Below, one piece after another: positions 37,501 to 51,090 of a DNA stretch of 64,000 bases. The position numbers were made by a program, and so were the translations under genes. The DNA is from Phlebiopsis flavidoalba (lineage: Eukaryota > Basidiomycota > Agaricomycetes > Polyporales > Phanerochaetaceae), in the NCBI GenBank assembly GCA_035772785.1, contig JAOCPU010000054.1, positions 62,001 through 126,000 of the forward strand, in the 5' to 3' direction. Under the pieces are notes generated by a model that was not told the origin of the DNA, searched no databases, and saw nothing but the letters and a program-made list of their open reading frames with translations. How positions within the stretch are numbered: position 1 is the stretch's first letter; the number at the start of each line of letters is the position of its first letter.

Positions 37501-40500
37501 TGGCTGGATCTCGTCCTCAAAAAAACAGCGGTGGGGAGCTCGGTTTATTCAGATTCCTGTTTGTGCATGACTCGAGCGTGTACCCCTGGCTCACGATCTT
37601 CCAGCTGACGCGGTTCTACCGTGTCATCCTGGAGATCCCGCGCATGAAGCCGCTGCTGGTACGCGCTTCCCTTCTGCCCTCCCCCTCCCTTTGCAAAACC
37701 AAGTTCACGTTTCCATAGCTCGCAGTGTTCGGCAACATGTACGGTCTCGCAAACATGTCGCTGTTCCTGTTCATGGTCAATTACATCACCGCGCTCGTCG
37801 GCCCTCCAGCTTCTGCGCGGCGACCTCCCGAAGGGCGATCTCATCACGTGGGGCGACGTCTTCAACTCGTTTCCGGCGTATACCAGGTGTTCTCTTCCGA
37901 GAACTGGACGGACGTGCTCTACGACGCTGCCCAAGCCGAGGTGCCTCTGCGTCAGTCCGCGATCGTGGTACTCTTCATCGCCGGGTGGATGTTCTTTGCC
38001 AACTGTGAGTCCCTCTTCTTCCCCTTCCATGACCTCAAAGCTCCAGCTAAAAAACACGATGAAACCAAAGATATCGTGCTGCAGATGTTCATTGCAGTCA
38101 TCAACGAGAACTCGATGTCGCGGAGGAGCACAAGCGCAGCCGGCAGGCGTCGCACTATTGGGCCGCGCAGCGCCCCCAGAAGAGCGCGTGCGCCGTGGAT
38201 CCGACGCATGAACCCGTACCGCTGGTTCGAGGCGAAGCCCAAGGCGATCGCGGTCGACCAGCTGCCGTCGAACCTCGTCCTGCCGATGCAGAAGAGTCTT
38301 GTGCAGGGGTACGATTTTGCGCAGCGCGAGAGCCGCGCGGGCCCGCAGAGTAAGGCGGGCCTGGCGAGGCCGGTACATGTGCATAAGAAGTCCGCTGGGG
38401 CTGTTGAGGCATTTGTTCAATGGTGAGCCGACGGAGGATGTGCCCATGTCCACGTTTTCGCACCATCGGCGGGACTCAGACATACCTCACGATGCGGTTG
38501 ACGAAGAGACGGAAAGGCATTTGTAAGTGATGTTTACTGTCATTTTTGTGCTCACGAGAGACTGAGCATGTCCTGATTAGGGAAGTCCTCGCCGCGCTGA
38601 ACAACGAGAGACTGCGACGGTGGACGATGTGAACGACATTCTGTACGAGCGGCGGGCGGTAAAGGCTGACTTCATCCACGACCACCCGACCTATGACAAA
38701 CCGTTTTGGATCCTCTCGCAGAAGAATCCTCTGCGGCGTGCGTGTCAGAAGCTGGTTGCCCCCGCGAGCGGCGAACGCATCTTCGGCACGCGGCCCTCGC
38801 CAATCGCCCAGACGATATTCCAGCTCATCTTGCTCATGACACTGTGATCGGGGGCGTCGTCGTCGTCGAATGGATTGCGACACCGCTGTACCGTCGGGAG
38901 TACTACCAGCAGAACGGTCTCGTCCGCGGGTCATGGTTTGACATTGCAGAGACGACGTTTGGGCTGATCCTCTTTGTCGAGTTCGTCGTTAAGATTATCG
39001 CCGATGGGTTCATCCTCACGCCAAACGCATACATCCGGAGCATCTGGAACGTCCTCGACTTTCTCATCATGCTGGGCCTCGTCATCAACGTCTCGACCGG
39101 GCTCATCTTCATCGGCGGCCTGAGCCGGCTCACGCGCTCGCTCAAGGCCCTGCGCGCGCTGCGTCTCATTACGCTCATCGAGATGATGCGCTCAACGTTC
39201 GAGTCGCTCATCATCTTCGGCGCGACGCGTATCTTCGACGCTGCGCTGCTCGCGATCCTGTACATGATCCCGTACGCCGTGTGGGGCACCAACATCTTCG
39301 CCGGCGTTATGAACGAGTGCAACGACGGGAGCGTCGCGGGCCTCTCCACATGCGTCAACGAGTACAGCAACGGGCGTTGTCGGCGATGGCTCGGCGTACA
39401 CCTTTCTCGTCCCCCGCGTCTGGGACAAAACCCCCGCGCCGTCGACCAAGTTCTCGTTCGACTCCTTCCGCGCGTCGCTCCTCATTTTGTTCGAGATCGT
39501 GTCGCTGGAGGGCTGGATTGATGTCATGGGTGTCGCGGTCAGCATTGTGGGCAAGGACCAACAACCACAGCAGAACGTGTCGCAGGCCAACGCGATCTTC
39601 TTCCTTATCTACAACCTGCTCGGCGGCGTCGTCATTTTGACTCTCTTCATCAGGTACGTTCCATCACTAGCTGTCAGAGGAGTGTGAAACGACACTTTGT
39701 GACAGTATCATCATCGGCAACTTTACATCGAGGGACAGGCAGCGCGCTCCTCACGCAGCCCCAGCGAGAGTGGATCGATCTGCAAAAGCTCATCAAACGC
39801 CAACGTCCTTCGAAACGGCCAAGAAAGCGTCCGACGTTGCCCGTGAGAGCGTGGTGCTACGATCGCGCCGTGCACAAACACGGGTGGTGGTACAGGATGA
39901 TGACCGCCATATTCGTACTCCACGTCATCGCTCTGATGTAAGCTGCCTTCTCTCAAGCCCACAGATTTGCTGACGCATTGTCCCAGGACGCAGACGTTCG
40001 CGCCGCAACATGCATTCGACGATTTCAGAAGTACGTATAGCCGTCTTAGTATGTAGCTGGCGAGCTGACTGTCATTCTACAGCGATCTTCTTCCTCGTCG
40101 TGACCGCCATCTACGTGATCGACATCCTCACTCGTCTGTACGGCCTAGGATGGAACAGCTACAGCGCCAACGGATGGAACCTCTTCGATATCATCGTAGC
40201 CGGAGGCAGTCTTATCACAATCATCATCGTCCGCTTCAACGCGGGTGATTTGCGGTTCAGCAGCTGCAAAAGCTGTTTTATCACCTCCATTGCCTTCAAG
40301 CTTGTCCAGCGCACGAATAGCCTCAATAAGCTGTTCAAGACCGCCATGTGAGTTCTCCTCGGCGGATAGATGTCAGCCGACGGCTAATTCTCGTCCAGAG
40401 CGAGTCTGCCCGTCATCCTCAGTCTACTAAGCCTTTGGGCTGGTGCTGTTCTTGTTCTTTGCCATTCTCTATGTCGAGGTGTTCAGTCTAACAAAATGGG

Positions 40501-42228
40501 CGAGCGGAGAGACCCGCAATCAAAACTACTCCTCGATGCCCAATGCGTTGGTGATGCTAGCGTTCATGACAACGGGGTACGTCCTTTGCATGTCTTGGTA
40601 GGCCGTTGATCTAACATGCCCACAGCGAGGGTTTTGGATTTTTTTTTTCAGTACATGCATGACTAGTGCGTTTTCCGTTAACCCCACCATACGACAACCA
40701 CTGATTCAGTGCCAGTGCTATCGTTTTATCCCAAGTGTACAAACTCCAATCCATTTGACACGGACTCTGATTGCGGCAGCGTTGGCTGGGCTTTCACGTT
40801 GTTTATTGCATGGAACCTTCTCAGCATGGTACGCTCTATCATTCGTTAGTAAGGAGAATAAGACTGACAACCTGGCGCTCATAGTATATCTTCGCTAACT
40901 TATTCACTGGTACGTGGCACTCGGTTCGCCTCTTTCTCCATTGCTAACAATTCTTAAAGGTGTGGTTGTCGAGAGCTTCCACTACGTGTTCCAGATGACA
41001 GGCGGGTCCAAGGAGATCACTCGTGAAGAGATGCGGCGGTTCAAGAAGGTCTGGGCAGAATTTGCCAACCCGAAAACAGGCTATCTAGAACGCAACAAAT
41101 TCGTTCCATTCTTTCTCAGTAAGTGACCCATGTTGTACATTTATGCGCTAATCTTACCTCTTTAAAGCGGCTGTCTGGTATCTTGAGGTCAAAATTTATC
41201 CCACCGAGTACAGTGTATCCAACATTATGGCGAGATCTCAGGCCGACGACAGTACATCGGATGGGCGGCGTCTCGATACTGCGAAACTACAGGCGAATGT
41301 CCAACGGTATCGATCGTACCGTGATCAAACGCAGGAAGAACCTGTGGAACCGACTGTACCATGAGGCCCGCATATCCTACGAAATTGGCAAAGGAATCTC
41401 GTTCACAAACATGCTTTCGCTCCTCGCTCATCACAAACTCATCGTCGATCAGGAAGCTTTGGTGTATGTTCTCTCTACTTCTATGTCTAACGGCCGTCCT
41501 CACCCGGTTTGACAGCTTGAAGGATCTTGTCATTCGCAATGAAACCAACAAACTGGTCACAGATCTAGTCGACTTTGATCGCGTACAATCGCTTCTTTTG
41601 ATGATTTCATATCGACGACTGGGCCGTTACATGCGTCTCAAAGAGCAAACGCGGATGCAGAAAACTGGTCTCAGAAGGTGGGTTAGATCGGTTTATGAAC
41701 AAATGAAATTGCTCACTGACATCAATGGACTCATAGGTTTACCGGACATCGTTGTGAGCGGTGGCGAGCCTCTCACCCCACCCTCTACGACGAGGGATAT
41801 CACGAGAAAAAAAAATCCCCCCGGTCAGCATGCTGCGTCCCTCCTTTTCATGGACACTGAAACGCCCTCCCCTGGATACCGAACACCTTCCCCAGACACC
41901 TCTCTCGCGCTAGAGACGCCGGCACGAAGCACGTTGCAAAGAAGTCGTCGTTTGAGCGACATCAGCATGTTGTCGGCCTCGGACATGGGCATGCGTTCGT
42001 CGTAAGTTTTTTTTGCACTCGGTATCGTGGGCGGGCACTGACCGATCAATTCAGATCCGAAACCTCTCGCGACTCGCGCCATATTGAGGGGGGACGCCGG
42101 TCATGTTCTGTCATCCATGCAAAACTCCATGTGGGGCGGTGCGTCATTCCAGCCTCGGTTTACATCATACACAAGCTCACTTATTTTGTACAGAGCTGCT
42201 GCTGGAAGCAGCGGAAGAGGACTCATAA
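34579..42228 (+). CDS. CCH1: Cch1-type high-affinity voltage-gated calcium channel alpha subunit
   Basis: Large intron-rich gene encoding a four-repeat cation channel of the plasma membrane that takes up Ca2+ under stress or low calcium, in fungi together with Mid1. The N-terminal cytosolic region is Ser/Pro-rich (34.58-35.2 kb). The Met at 34579 is preferred, but 34420 is in the same frame and possible. Pore-loop residues visible: repeat I SSANGW (about 36905, split by an intron), repeat [12 protein letters not shown] (37889-37918), repeat [14 protein letters not shown] (39507-39537) and repeat IV TTGEGF (about 40570-40630). S4 of repeat III is [20 protein letters not shown] (39118-39177). 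The C-terminal cytosolic part has [16 protein letters not shown] (41017-41064), a Ca2+-channel EF-like region, and a Ser/Thr/Pro-rich tail (41750-42120). The last exon reads [11 protein letters not shown], stop at 42226-42228. About a dozen indels break the frame, spread evenly. Length, about 2,000 residues or more, is normal for the family. Confidence 0.92.
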
Positions 42229-42805
42229 CTATTCAATCAATCATTTTATTTTTATGCTCTCTCAAGGGACATTGTTGGGACAATTTCACCTAGCATCATT
42301 CATTTGTAGACCTGCACCATTGCATTAGTACTGTAGAGTAAAACGTGCATATTGAGTAACTCACTGGAAGTAGAGACATTCAACTCGGACATTGGTTTCT
42401 GCGTGACTATCTGCACCGCGTCCAACACGTTGCCTGGATGTCATAATTTCCATTGATGGACGAAAGTACAGGCTACATTTTACAGCTAGAGACGCAAAAA
42501 GTGTCGCTATCATCGAAGAATACTCGTACAACTTGCACACGATGCTACTCTCAACTCATGACTCAAACAGTGCCCCTTCCAACATCACAGTCCGTGATAA
42601 CTGCTACGTCCTTGTTCGTCCCCGATTTGCTGGAACACAGCACCAAAAGGGTTGCGCTGTAAACGCCACCGGCTTCTGAGACGCCAGGTTGCGGGCAATG
42701 GGACCAGTGACGAGCTTGGGGAAGCGACGGTTATCATCGTAGGGCCACCCACGGGTAGGGATGGGAGGTGGTGGATCGGAGCGGTGGCGAGGATCACGGG
42801 GTGTA
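42229..42805. other. Convergent intergenic region
   Basis: 3' flanks of CCH1 (plus) and of the large minus-strand gene. No gene seen. A short open stretch at 42453-42660 on the plus strand has no recognisable feature. Confidence 0.5.
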
Positions 42806-45800
42806 TCAGGGAGGGATACGATGCGGCCAGGGAGGGTCGTCCGAGCCGCTGGATCCAGAGCCGGAGTCAGAGCTCTTCTGAGGTGGCAGCTTTCCCTCGA
42901 CCTCATCAAGCATTCTGGACAGATAATGTATTAGTGCCAATGCCCATGACAGAAGAGGATTTATACTGACTGGTTTGAAGAGCGATACGATGAACGCAGC
43001 AATATCAGACAGATCGAGCACACCGCTGAAGGTGCCGTCATTGCCCATGAGGACATACTTAACGTACACCGTAAACGGCTTCTTGGCTTTCCCACCGGCG
43101 CCAATAATTGCACGCAGCGACCCGGAGAGCTCGATGCGCTGGATGTCGACGAGTTGGAGTACCTGATCCGCGAGCCACTGCCCGACCTTGAGTGCAACAT
43201 CTGCGACAGACTCGGCGAGGTCAAGTGCGTGCTGTAAACCTTTGAGCGCCGTCGTCGCCGCAGTCTTCGCCGCGTCTAGCGCCTTCTGCGCTGCTTCGAA
43301 CGTGGCGAACTCGACGCATTCCTCAACAGTGTCGATTGCGATGCGCGCAGCGTCGAACGCAGCCTTGTTCGCGTCCTCGTACAACTTTAGTGCTTCGCGT
43401 GCGCCCTGCAGCACGCCGTACTTGCCGCCGTACCGCACGGCCTCGAGCGTGGCCTTAGCGGCCTCAAGCGCCTTCTCCGAGACCTCGTCAGCCACAGTGA
43501 CCCCCTCCTCAGCAGCATCGATGAGGCCCTTGGCGGTTTCGCGCGCGCCATCGAGCGCGAGCTTGGCCGCGCCTACCGCGCCTTCCGCAGCGACGTACCC
43601 TGCACCTTTGACGACAGCTTTCGCGGCCTCGAGCACACCCCATGCTACGCCCCATGCAGTCTCGAGCCCGGCGAGTTCGATATAATACCCGGCAACGGCG
43701 GCGTGTGCGGGGATGTCCCACCACGGCCGGCCGTTGCACCAATCTATGTGGCCCTGACACGTGTTGATCTCGTCCTGTATGCTATCGACCTTTCTCTGAG
43801 CGTCTTCGATGTCGCGCACGGCGTATCCTGAGCAGCAGGTATGTTTTTTCAGCTCCCTATCTACGGATCGTTGAGCATCGAACATACCAAAGTTGCGATT
43901 CAAAAAGTCTTGAGCATCATTGAGCGTGTCGATTGCGCTATTGATTCCCGCCTCTGCGTCCTTCTTCGCTTGCTCAAGAGCAGCTTTAGCATCGCGCATG
44001 GCAGCAGCACGGTCATTGTTAGCCTTCTGGACGTCGTTCTCGGCTTGTGTCATTGCCTGCACGCCCGATGTCAGTCCACCCAGATGATAAGAACAGTATA
44101 GAAACAGGCGCACTTTATCATAGTCTTCTTGAGCGTAGCCTATCTTGCGTTGCAAATCGTCGATCGCGTTGAGATAGTCGTCGATAATCTTCTGAGCACC
44201 GTCGACAATCTCATGGTACTTGCGATTCCATGGCTTCTTGGGCCATTCCACCGAGGTCTTCTTTGGCCGCGTCCTTGAAATGGAAAACCAAGGTCAGTAA
44301 ATGTGAGAGATACTCAGAAGAGATAGACGCACTATGTTAGCGTTGACAAACATCCTCCTCATCTTTAAGGGCCGTCCTTAGCTGCCTCTAGACCTTCTTC
44401 GGCGGTACTCTGCGGAATATTTCGAGAACTGAGCGTCGACCTGACCGCGCACATAAACTAAGATGTCCTGCTGCATCAACGCATAGAAGGAGGAAATCCG
44501 CATCTTCGAGAGACTTGAAAGATGACATGATCGCCTTCCAGCTGTGCTTGGAGATTGAACAAGAAAAGGTCGGTGAATTTTAGGAGCTAAGCAAAACAGC
44601 TTAGTGATTATTATTAGAAGTGGAGGAGTGAGATGGACGCACCAAGTAGAATGAAAGTACGGGTTTCTGTCTCGGGCAAGATGCCGACTTCAGCATGCAG
44701 GGCCACACTGGCACCGAGGAACGAAACCACGCCATCGATGAGGATATGTTTGCTCGCTTAAACCAATGTTCACCTTTACCATCGCCCGTGGGCCATTTGT
44801 ACCGTGTACCGAAAGCGGACCAAGTACAAAGTTGTCGACCCCCACCCTGGACGACAACCTCAGTATTGTCGACAACGCACGCGACGTCGACGTTCTTCTT
44901 GCCGAAAAGGACCATAATTGCCTTGAAAGAGAAACCTTGGGGATACACAATCGTGCCGATCATTGTTCCGAAGGGCAAACGTAAAGTGAGATATCTTCGA
45001 AGGTCGACTAAGTTAGGTGGCTGAGGGATGTCGAGCCTCTGAAGACTGATCACGTTCGCAAACGAGACAATGTCCGTCGAGATCAAGCTCCTTGACTTCT
45101 CCCATGATGAGTTCCTCTTGATACATCCCTTGGTGAGCATAAGGCGCTGCTAGCTGACAGTAGATTGATTGAGCGCATGAAACGTACGTGAGTCTTGGGG
45201 GTCTTTCGGACACCTGGCATGGCTACTGCTGTGGCCGAGACTTTGCCAATCGCTAGGCCACCTGCAATACCGAATTTGCTAGCCCACACTGTATCAGTAG
45301 TGAAAACTAAGAACTACAGCGCGGTCTTGCTCACCTGATAGTGACCCGTCGCCACAAACTGGGTCAAAGATGATCCCAATAGAAGCGCAACGTCTGGCCC
45401 AATGACCACATTCTTACCCAGCCCTAAGGGGTTCGCCCACCGTTTCCAGTCCATCTGTGCCGTCGCGGGATGCACCGACGAAGTTTGATGTCGAGCGCTT
45501 CTTCGAGTGAAAACTTGAGCTTCTCGTCGTTCGGCGGGGACCGGAATGTTGATCCCTGCAGAGAGCTGAAGCGTTGGCTCGGTACCGCCGAAGAGAATGC
45601 GCAGCGCAAACGGATCTGTATGTGCACCCCGTTCCCGAAATTGACGATAGAGGCCGGTCGGCCATGACTCACCTCCAGCTCGAAAAACCTGTCCGCTATT
45701 GACCACCCAGCGCTCAGCAGGACGAGGCCGGTTGTAGGTGCACTCGAGCGCATTAAAAGAATCAAGTTCCGTGATGGCGACAGACAGCCGCACAAATCTG

Positions 45801-48800
45801 CACACCCTGGTGGAGTTGATAGCTGGCGGCGAACACATCTGGGACCAGCGGGGGTCGTCCTGGGACGCAGAGCAACGGAAGACGACCTTCGACAGCTTCA
45901 AATCTAGGAAAGTGTCCCGCAGTTCGGGCACGACTTTCGATATTGCAAGAATCTGTGGAGTGTCCCGTGGTCAGGGACGGCAAGTGCGGTCCACTGAAAT
46001 GCCTTTGCCGGTACGTCCGCTGTAGAGTATACAAGGGCATCTACGGTGAGCGAACGCGAAGGGAGATCTCCCCGCCAAGCATAACGTTCCCGAATCCCTC
46101 TGAAAAAAACCCTTGCGTAGATCAATTTCAATGGTACGCTTTCTTCAGCTCACAGCTCGCCAAACATCGATTGTCATGTCAAGCACCTTTGTGCTCGTGG
46201 GCCACGTACGTTCTCCGCGAATCATGGCCCCGCGAACTGATGGGACAAGACCGCATTGGCAGAGACCTGGCCTTCGATCTCGACATCGGTGAGGGCGAAT
46301 AAGGAGGGCCCGCACCAGACGCTACGGTCACCGTCGCAAGAGCCGACATTGAAGTCGATGTCCGGAAGGTCGAGCGACTCTCCTGTTAGCGACTCAAATA
46401 GTGACCGTCGCTGATGGTGATAGATGTCGAAGTGTTGGATCTTGGTGGCACTGAGAGAGAAGTGGTCCCCCTGCGCGCATCAGGAGCCGATTGTAACGTA
46501 TGTTGGGAGTGGATAGCCCTGTTACTGGAAACACGGCATACACCTCGAATAAAAACGTCTTCAATGTGGGACTTGATGACGAGGTCCGACCTCGTGAAAC
46601 GACACACCTCCGGCAGCAGAGCTTGCCCTCGGCTATGTGAGCGAGAATATGTGTAGCGGAAATAGGGCGAGTAACACGCTTTCAAGCCCAGTAATACCGA
46701 ACGGGGAGTTCCCATGGTTGTCTGTCTTGAGAGTCGCTGCTAAACTTAGCACTTCGCCAACCCGTTTTTGCATGTGGAGGTAGTCCCAGCTCGAGAGGTA
46801 CTAAGAGCACCCGGGGATCGTGAGTCCAGTGAGAGCGACCCAAAGACGCCAAAGCCGTACTCGATGCTCGTCTTCGGCTTAACACACCACCCGAGATTAG
46901 AGGACATGGCGCACGCCCCACTGATCTGCAACAGCCGACACAAGACGCATCTAAGGTCAGCCCATAGTCGCAAATCTTCATACACCCCATCCCCGGGACC
47001 CGCGCGGACGGCCCGTCGAAGCGTGCAAAGCTGTGCACCATCGGGACCCTGTGTCCCGACCCCACCTGGCTTGAGGTCCCAACCCCGGCGTGGAGATGGG
47101 ACGCGCCTAGTTTCTTGTGGTATGGTCCGAGCCAGGGGTTGATCCCATCCCGCAGGACATTCGGTACAGGCAGCCGGCGTCCTTGAGTTTGAAATGGTCA
47201 GAGTATGTCAACGTCAATGTGCATCCCAGACACGGGAGCTACCACTTGGTGTGGGTTCGAACGATGACCTATCTTTGAACGCCAATACAAATATGAACTG
47301 CTCGCATCACTGAAGGCGAGCGGCATCGAAAGACGTGCCCTTGAAGTCTGTCCAACGACCGAATAGAGGGTTGAAAGTCTCCGAGATACCACCGCCATCT
47401 ACATACAGGGTTTTCTCCCACTTCTTGGAATCAAGTGGGGACAGGCCATGCAGCTACTGTGTGTAAAACTTCCACACAACAAGCGCATGAGGAGGACGAG
47501 GCGTGGAGATGCCGAACTACGAGAGCAATTTTCGCCCTCGCACCGCTGTGTAAGCCATTGGATTAGGATCCGCGCCGAACGACACACACCAGAGGTGAAG
47601 GGTCTTTCAGCTTCCTCGCCGATTTTGCAGACAGCATGCGTGGACACGACCTTTCAGCTTCTGTGGACGCGTGGAAACAACGAGGATGGAGCTGATACGT
47701 TCATAGGTAAAACAATCCTGGATGAGCGCACGATTACGCCGTTGAGTTTTGATGATCTGCGGCCACGTGAACGGCTTTCCCCCGAGTCCACGTGGGCCCT
47801 TGGAGTCCGTGAAGGCAAGGGTCAGGACCAGGCAAGGCAAATCCACTGAGCAACCTGGATGCTCGAAGGGGTGGGAGGCCTCTCCAGCGAGGCGCCTGAC
47901 AGCTGCGACGGCATACTGAGCAACGCGTCGCGACGAGGGTGCCTGCCCGGCCTCTGCGAAGAGGAGTGAGGGGCAGGTGCGCCGCGCGAGCGTGCATGTC
48001 CAATGGTAGTGCGGTCGTGCGCCTGCGGTGGGTCCGGAACAGTAAGAGAGCTGATTAAGATATGCACTGAGGTAAATGTCCCCGCCGTTCAAGCTTCTGC
48101 TCCGCTTGTGGGGCAACGCATGGAGAGTGCCCATTGCCGCTGGCATCTGGCGCGGCGGCCGGGGGGATAGGTGCAGGCGCGTGATGTGGGCGCTGGCCCA
48201 GCGACAAGGCCGAAATCTTTCGAAAACGATGTGAGGACATCTCGTCCAGTTTTTGCTTCCGCCCAACAGCCCCGGCAAGGCCTGTACCGACTGAATGGGT
48301 GAGTTCGAAGTCGACGCTTGCATTCATCGTGAGGTTGACGTGCTGGAGCAGAAACGTCAGCTCAGTGTGCGCGCACCGCATACGATGGGCCACACCTGAG
48401 GGTTGAGGTCGATGTGCTGAACGTGTACTTGAGCACGCTATGGAGAGCCACCACATGCTGTCCGGGCGCAAATGTGTTCCACTTTCTTCTATCTAACCAG
48501 TCGGTGAATAGTGCCTGGGACAATTTGCTCCTCCGTCAGCCTGAAGGTGACGCACATACTCGCAACAAGAACATTTTTCGTGACGAAGAGGCCACTCGAG
48601 GCCGCAGGGCAATTGTCGATGAGCTTAGCGTACTTTGCGTTCTCGGCGTGCGGATCATTGTGGGGTTTGCATTCCTTTGTCCCAAAGATCAGGTTTGCCG
48701 CTTGTGCTGGCCCGATGAGAATGGGTTAATAGCGTCCCCTGAGACCACCAAAACGGAAATGCACGGCTATCGGTGAAGCCACTAAGGGAGTATTCACGCT

Positions 48801-49944
48801 CCCCAGGGATAGGTCAAAACACTGAGCATGCGTACCTTCCGCAGTGTTTGCGCATGTCGCGTCCCGGGCCGACACCCAAAGCATGCCAGCAACCTGGCAT
48901 TTGGCTAAGTAAGCGAGACAGCAGTACGAGAGATGGAGGCTTACGGCTGTCGCAGAGACACCGTTCATCACTGCTTTCCTGACCTTTTGGGCCTGCTTCC
49001 GACGATTCTCTGCCGCCTTGATCTTCCGTGGCTGTTACCTGTAGTCGACGTCTCCACGCCTTCACCAGAGACCAGGAACAGGGTCGTTCGGGTGTCTGGA
49101 AAAAAAAGCTGAGCGATGTTGGTGGATGCCGGTACGGTTGGCGGGCCACGGCCTGTCGAGCGGGGTGACGTCTTTTGCTCCCTGCATAGTGCATCGCGTA
49201 GGTCGCGGAAGATGTCCAGGTTTCGTAGACACCGAGGAACGAGGACCCAACAAGGTAGAGCGAGGTGTCATTTTCGGCATCCCTGTACAACATCACCCGG
49301 GGGCGTGGCTGCAGGGAGCTCTCACCACCGCGGCTTGGCTGGAGCTCCGCCAGCGAAAGATAGTCCTCGGTCGCTGTAGGAGAGACGACGAACTGATCGA
49401 GCGTGATGGAGGGTGGATAAGCGCCAGGAAACGACCCATGACGGGTTTGTGTGGGACAGGCTGCGTCGCGATCTGGGCGGAGAGGATGATCTTCTCCCAC
49501 AGGCGCTTCTGGTTGTTTGTACGACCACTTCTGAAAAGTCATCCCCCTACTGACGCGATGCATGAACGAGGTCGGGGAGGCATACCAGCCACCGATTGCC
49601 TTCCAGACATGAAAGAAGTCCACGGCATCCTCCTGGGGATTGTCGATGGCCCTCTGGGCCTTTTCGAAGTCAGCTTTGAGGGTGTCGTCCTTCAAGCGAG
49701 TATCGAAGTCTGTGGTGCGGACGAAGAAATTTCTGGGTAGAACTTGCCAATGTAGAGGTAGTCGTGAGCTGTGTCTCTAGATTCGTCCTCGAAGATCCCT
49801 TCGTAGTACGATCAACATATAGACATGCACCGACAAGATGACGAAAGTGCATACCTGGTAAACGGTGACCTGTGTTGTGTTAATGGAGTGGGTTTTGCCT
49901 CCTTCGTGCGGAAGAAAGTACTGATAATCAATTTTGTCTCCCAT
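42806..49944 (-). CDS. Large uncharacterised protein with beta-rich segments and Ala-rich helical C-terminus
   Basis: Start codon at 49944: MGDKIDYQYFLPHEGGKTHS, an intron, then YYEGIFEDESRDTAHDYLYI (49813-49754) and FFVRTTDFDTRLKDDTLKAD (49730-49670). 49670-48814 carries EDAVDFFHVWKAIGGWYASP and SLAELQPSRGG. Further minus-strand coding pieces are at 48.3-47.6, 47.1-46.7 and 45.93-45.3 kb (LFGGTEPTLQLSAGINIPVP). At 45.02-44.65 kb is a beta-rich domain (LTLRLPFGTMIGTIVYPQGF, VDNTEVVVQGG, ILIDGVVSFLGASVALHAEV). At 44.55-44.4 kb, SLEDADFLLLYALMQQDIL is followed by a run of amphipathic Ala/Lys/Glu helices (44250-43190). The final domain reads IELSGSLRAIIGAGGKAKKP, then DLSDIAAFIVSLFKPV, with stop at 42806. 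Estimated size is about 1,800-2,100 residues; many introns and several frameshifts. No signal peptide or known enzyme motif. The helical part resembles LEA or apolipophorin repeats in composition only. Treating all pieces as one gene is an inference from strand continuity and spacing. Confidence 0.6.
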
Positions 49945-50949
49945 GGTGATACTCGAGAGTCGAAGATGAGATCATGCGCTGTTGCTGAGCTTCAAAGGCA
50001 TAGACATGGGCTCGCTCTCGCAGAGGGGTTTATAAGCCAGGGGACACGATATTTCACATCGATCGACGTTGCAGGGAAGGATGCCACGAAGAGGTCTTCT
50101 CGTGAGGGCATATGATCTATGAGAGGGCGTATGGGAATGGTAGATGGGATCCTGGGCAGAACGAGACCATCAATGGTGCGATGAGACCATGGTCTCCGGC
50201 TCGAGCGACAAAACTTGGCATGACATACTTGGGATACAGCTATGAGAAGATGATACACTTAAATGATTGTATGAAGAGGTTGCGCAAATACTTACAAGCG
50301 TGATATGTTACTTGGAATTGACAGAGAATATGGCATCTGCACCAGGAAGAGATGGAGATCATAGCTAGACACACGTCACGATGGAGAGATAGGCCCGGTT
50401 TTCCATGCTTCACCGCCCCCCCCGCAACTTGCGTGTGCACATTGAGGCGTGTTTTGACCTCGTTTGATCCTGAGCTTGCTATCATCTAGCCCTGGGCCTG
50501 CGGCCTGACTCCCAGCTTTTTGCAAAAGCATTCCACATAACTTTGTCTTGTATTCATAGATTTGAACGCCAGCCTGGATAAGGCACGTTGGACTGGCGCA
50601 ATTCCCAGAAAGCGGATGTAAATATATAATGCAGATCGTTGTCGGCAACGACTGTGTATGATGCTTCGAGTCGAACAGGGCAATCTAAACGTCGAGGTTA
50701 GTCTGTGCTGTCTCACGATCAGAACGGCACGCACATCATGGCCGTCCCCCATGACGAGCTTCCACTGAATCCATTGTCCTACTATTTGCTAGGATCCGTC
50801 CCGCTGGTCTCCCTGGAGCACACAGCGAGCAGCCAGCTGCCACCCGCCATGTGCCCGTCGCAATCCTGGCGGCGACGTTACGCTCGTGCGTAGACGTGTG
50901 CAAGCGACAGGCGGCGCGCAGAGGGTCGCTTACACCTGGTTTTATTACG
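49945..50949. other. Upstream region of the large gene; no clear gene
   Basis: Contains the presumed promoter of the minus-strand gene starting at 49944. A C-run lies near 50408-50416. A plus-strand open stretch at 50705-50893 (MAVPHDELPLNPLSYYLLGS) has no recognised family and no neighbours that would extend it. Confidence 0.35.
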
Positions 50950-51090
50950 AATATTGTGTCCATGCTCCTCATTCCGAGCCTTGGAAAGTACTACTGCGTA
51001 GGTGCCGACAGCACCGCGGCGCCCTCTGTGCCCCAGTGTACCCCAAGCAGAGCGTGTGCCGGTGCGAAATCAAATACCACAGGCCCCTGA
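50950..51090 (-). pseudogene. Fragment of the PfkB/ketohexokinase-like gene
   Basis: The minus strand at 51075-50990 translates as FAPAHALLGVHWGTEGAAVL, matching HALLVAYWGTEGAAVLS of the sugar kinase at 7.4 kb. The DNA GACAGCACCGCGGCGCCCTC is identical over 20 bases in both places (opposite strands). Similarity continues to about 50950 (the YFQSSGW region, here with a stop codon). Neither the sugar-binding N-terminus nor the GAxD region is found nearby, so this is a remnant of about 140 bases rather than a gene. Confidence 0.75.
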
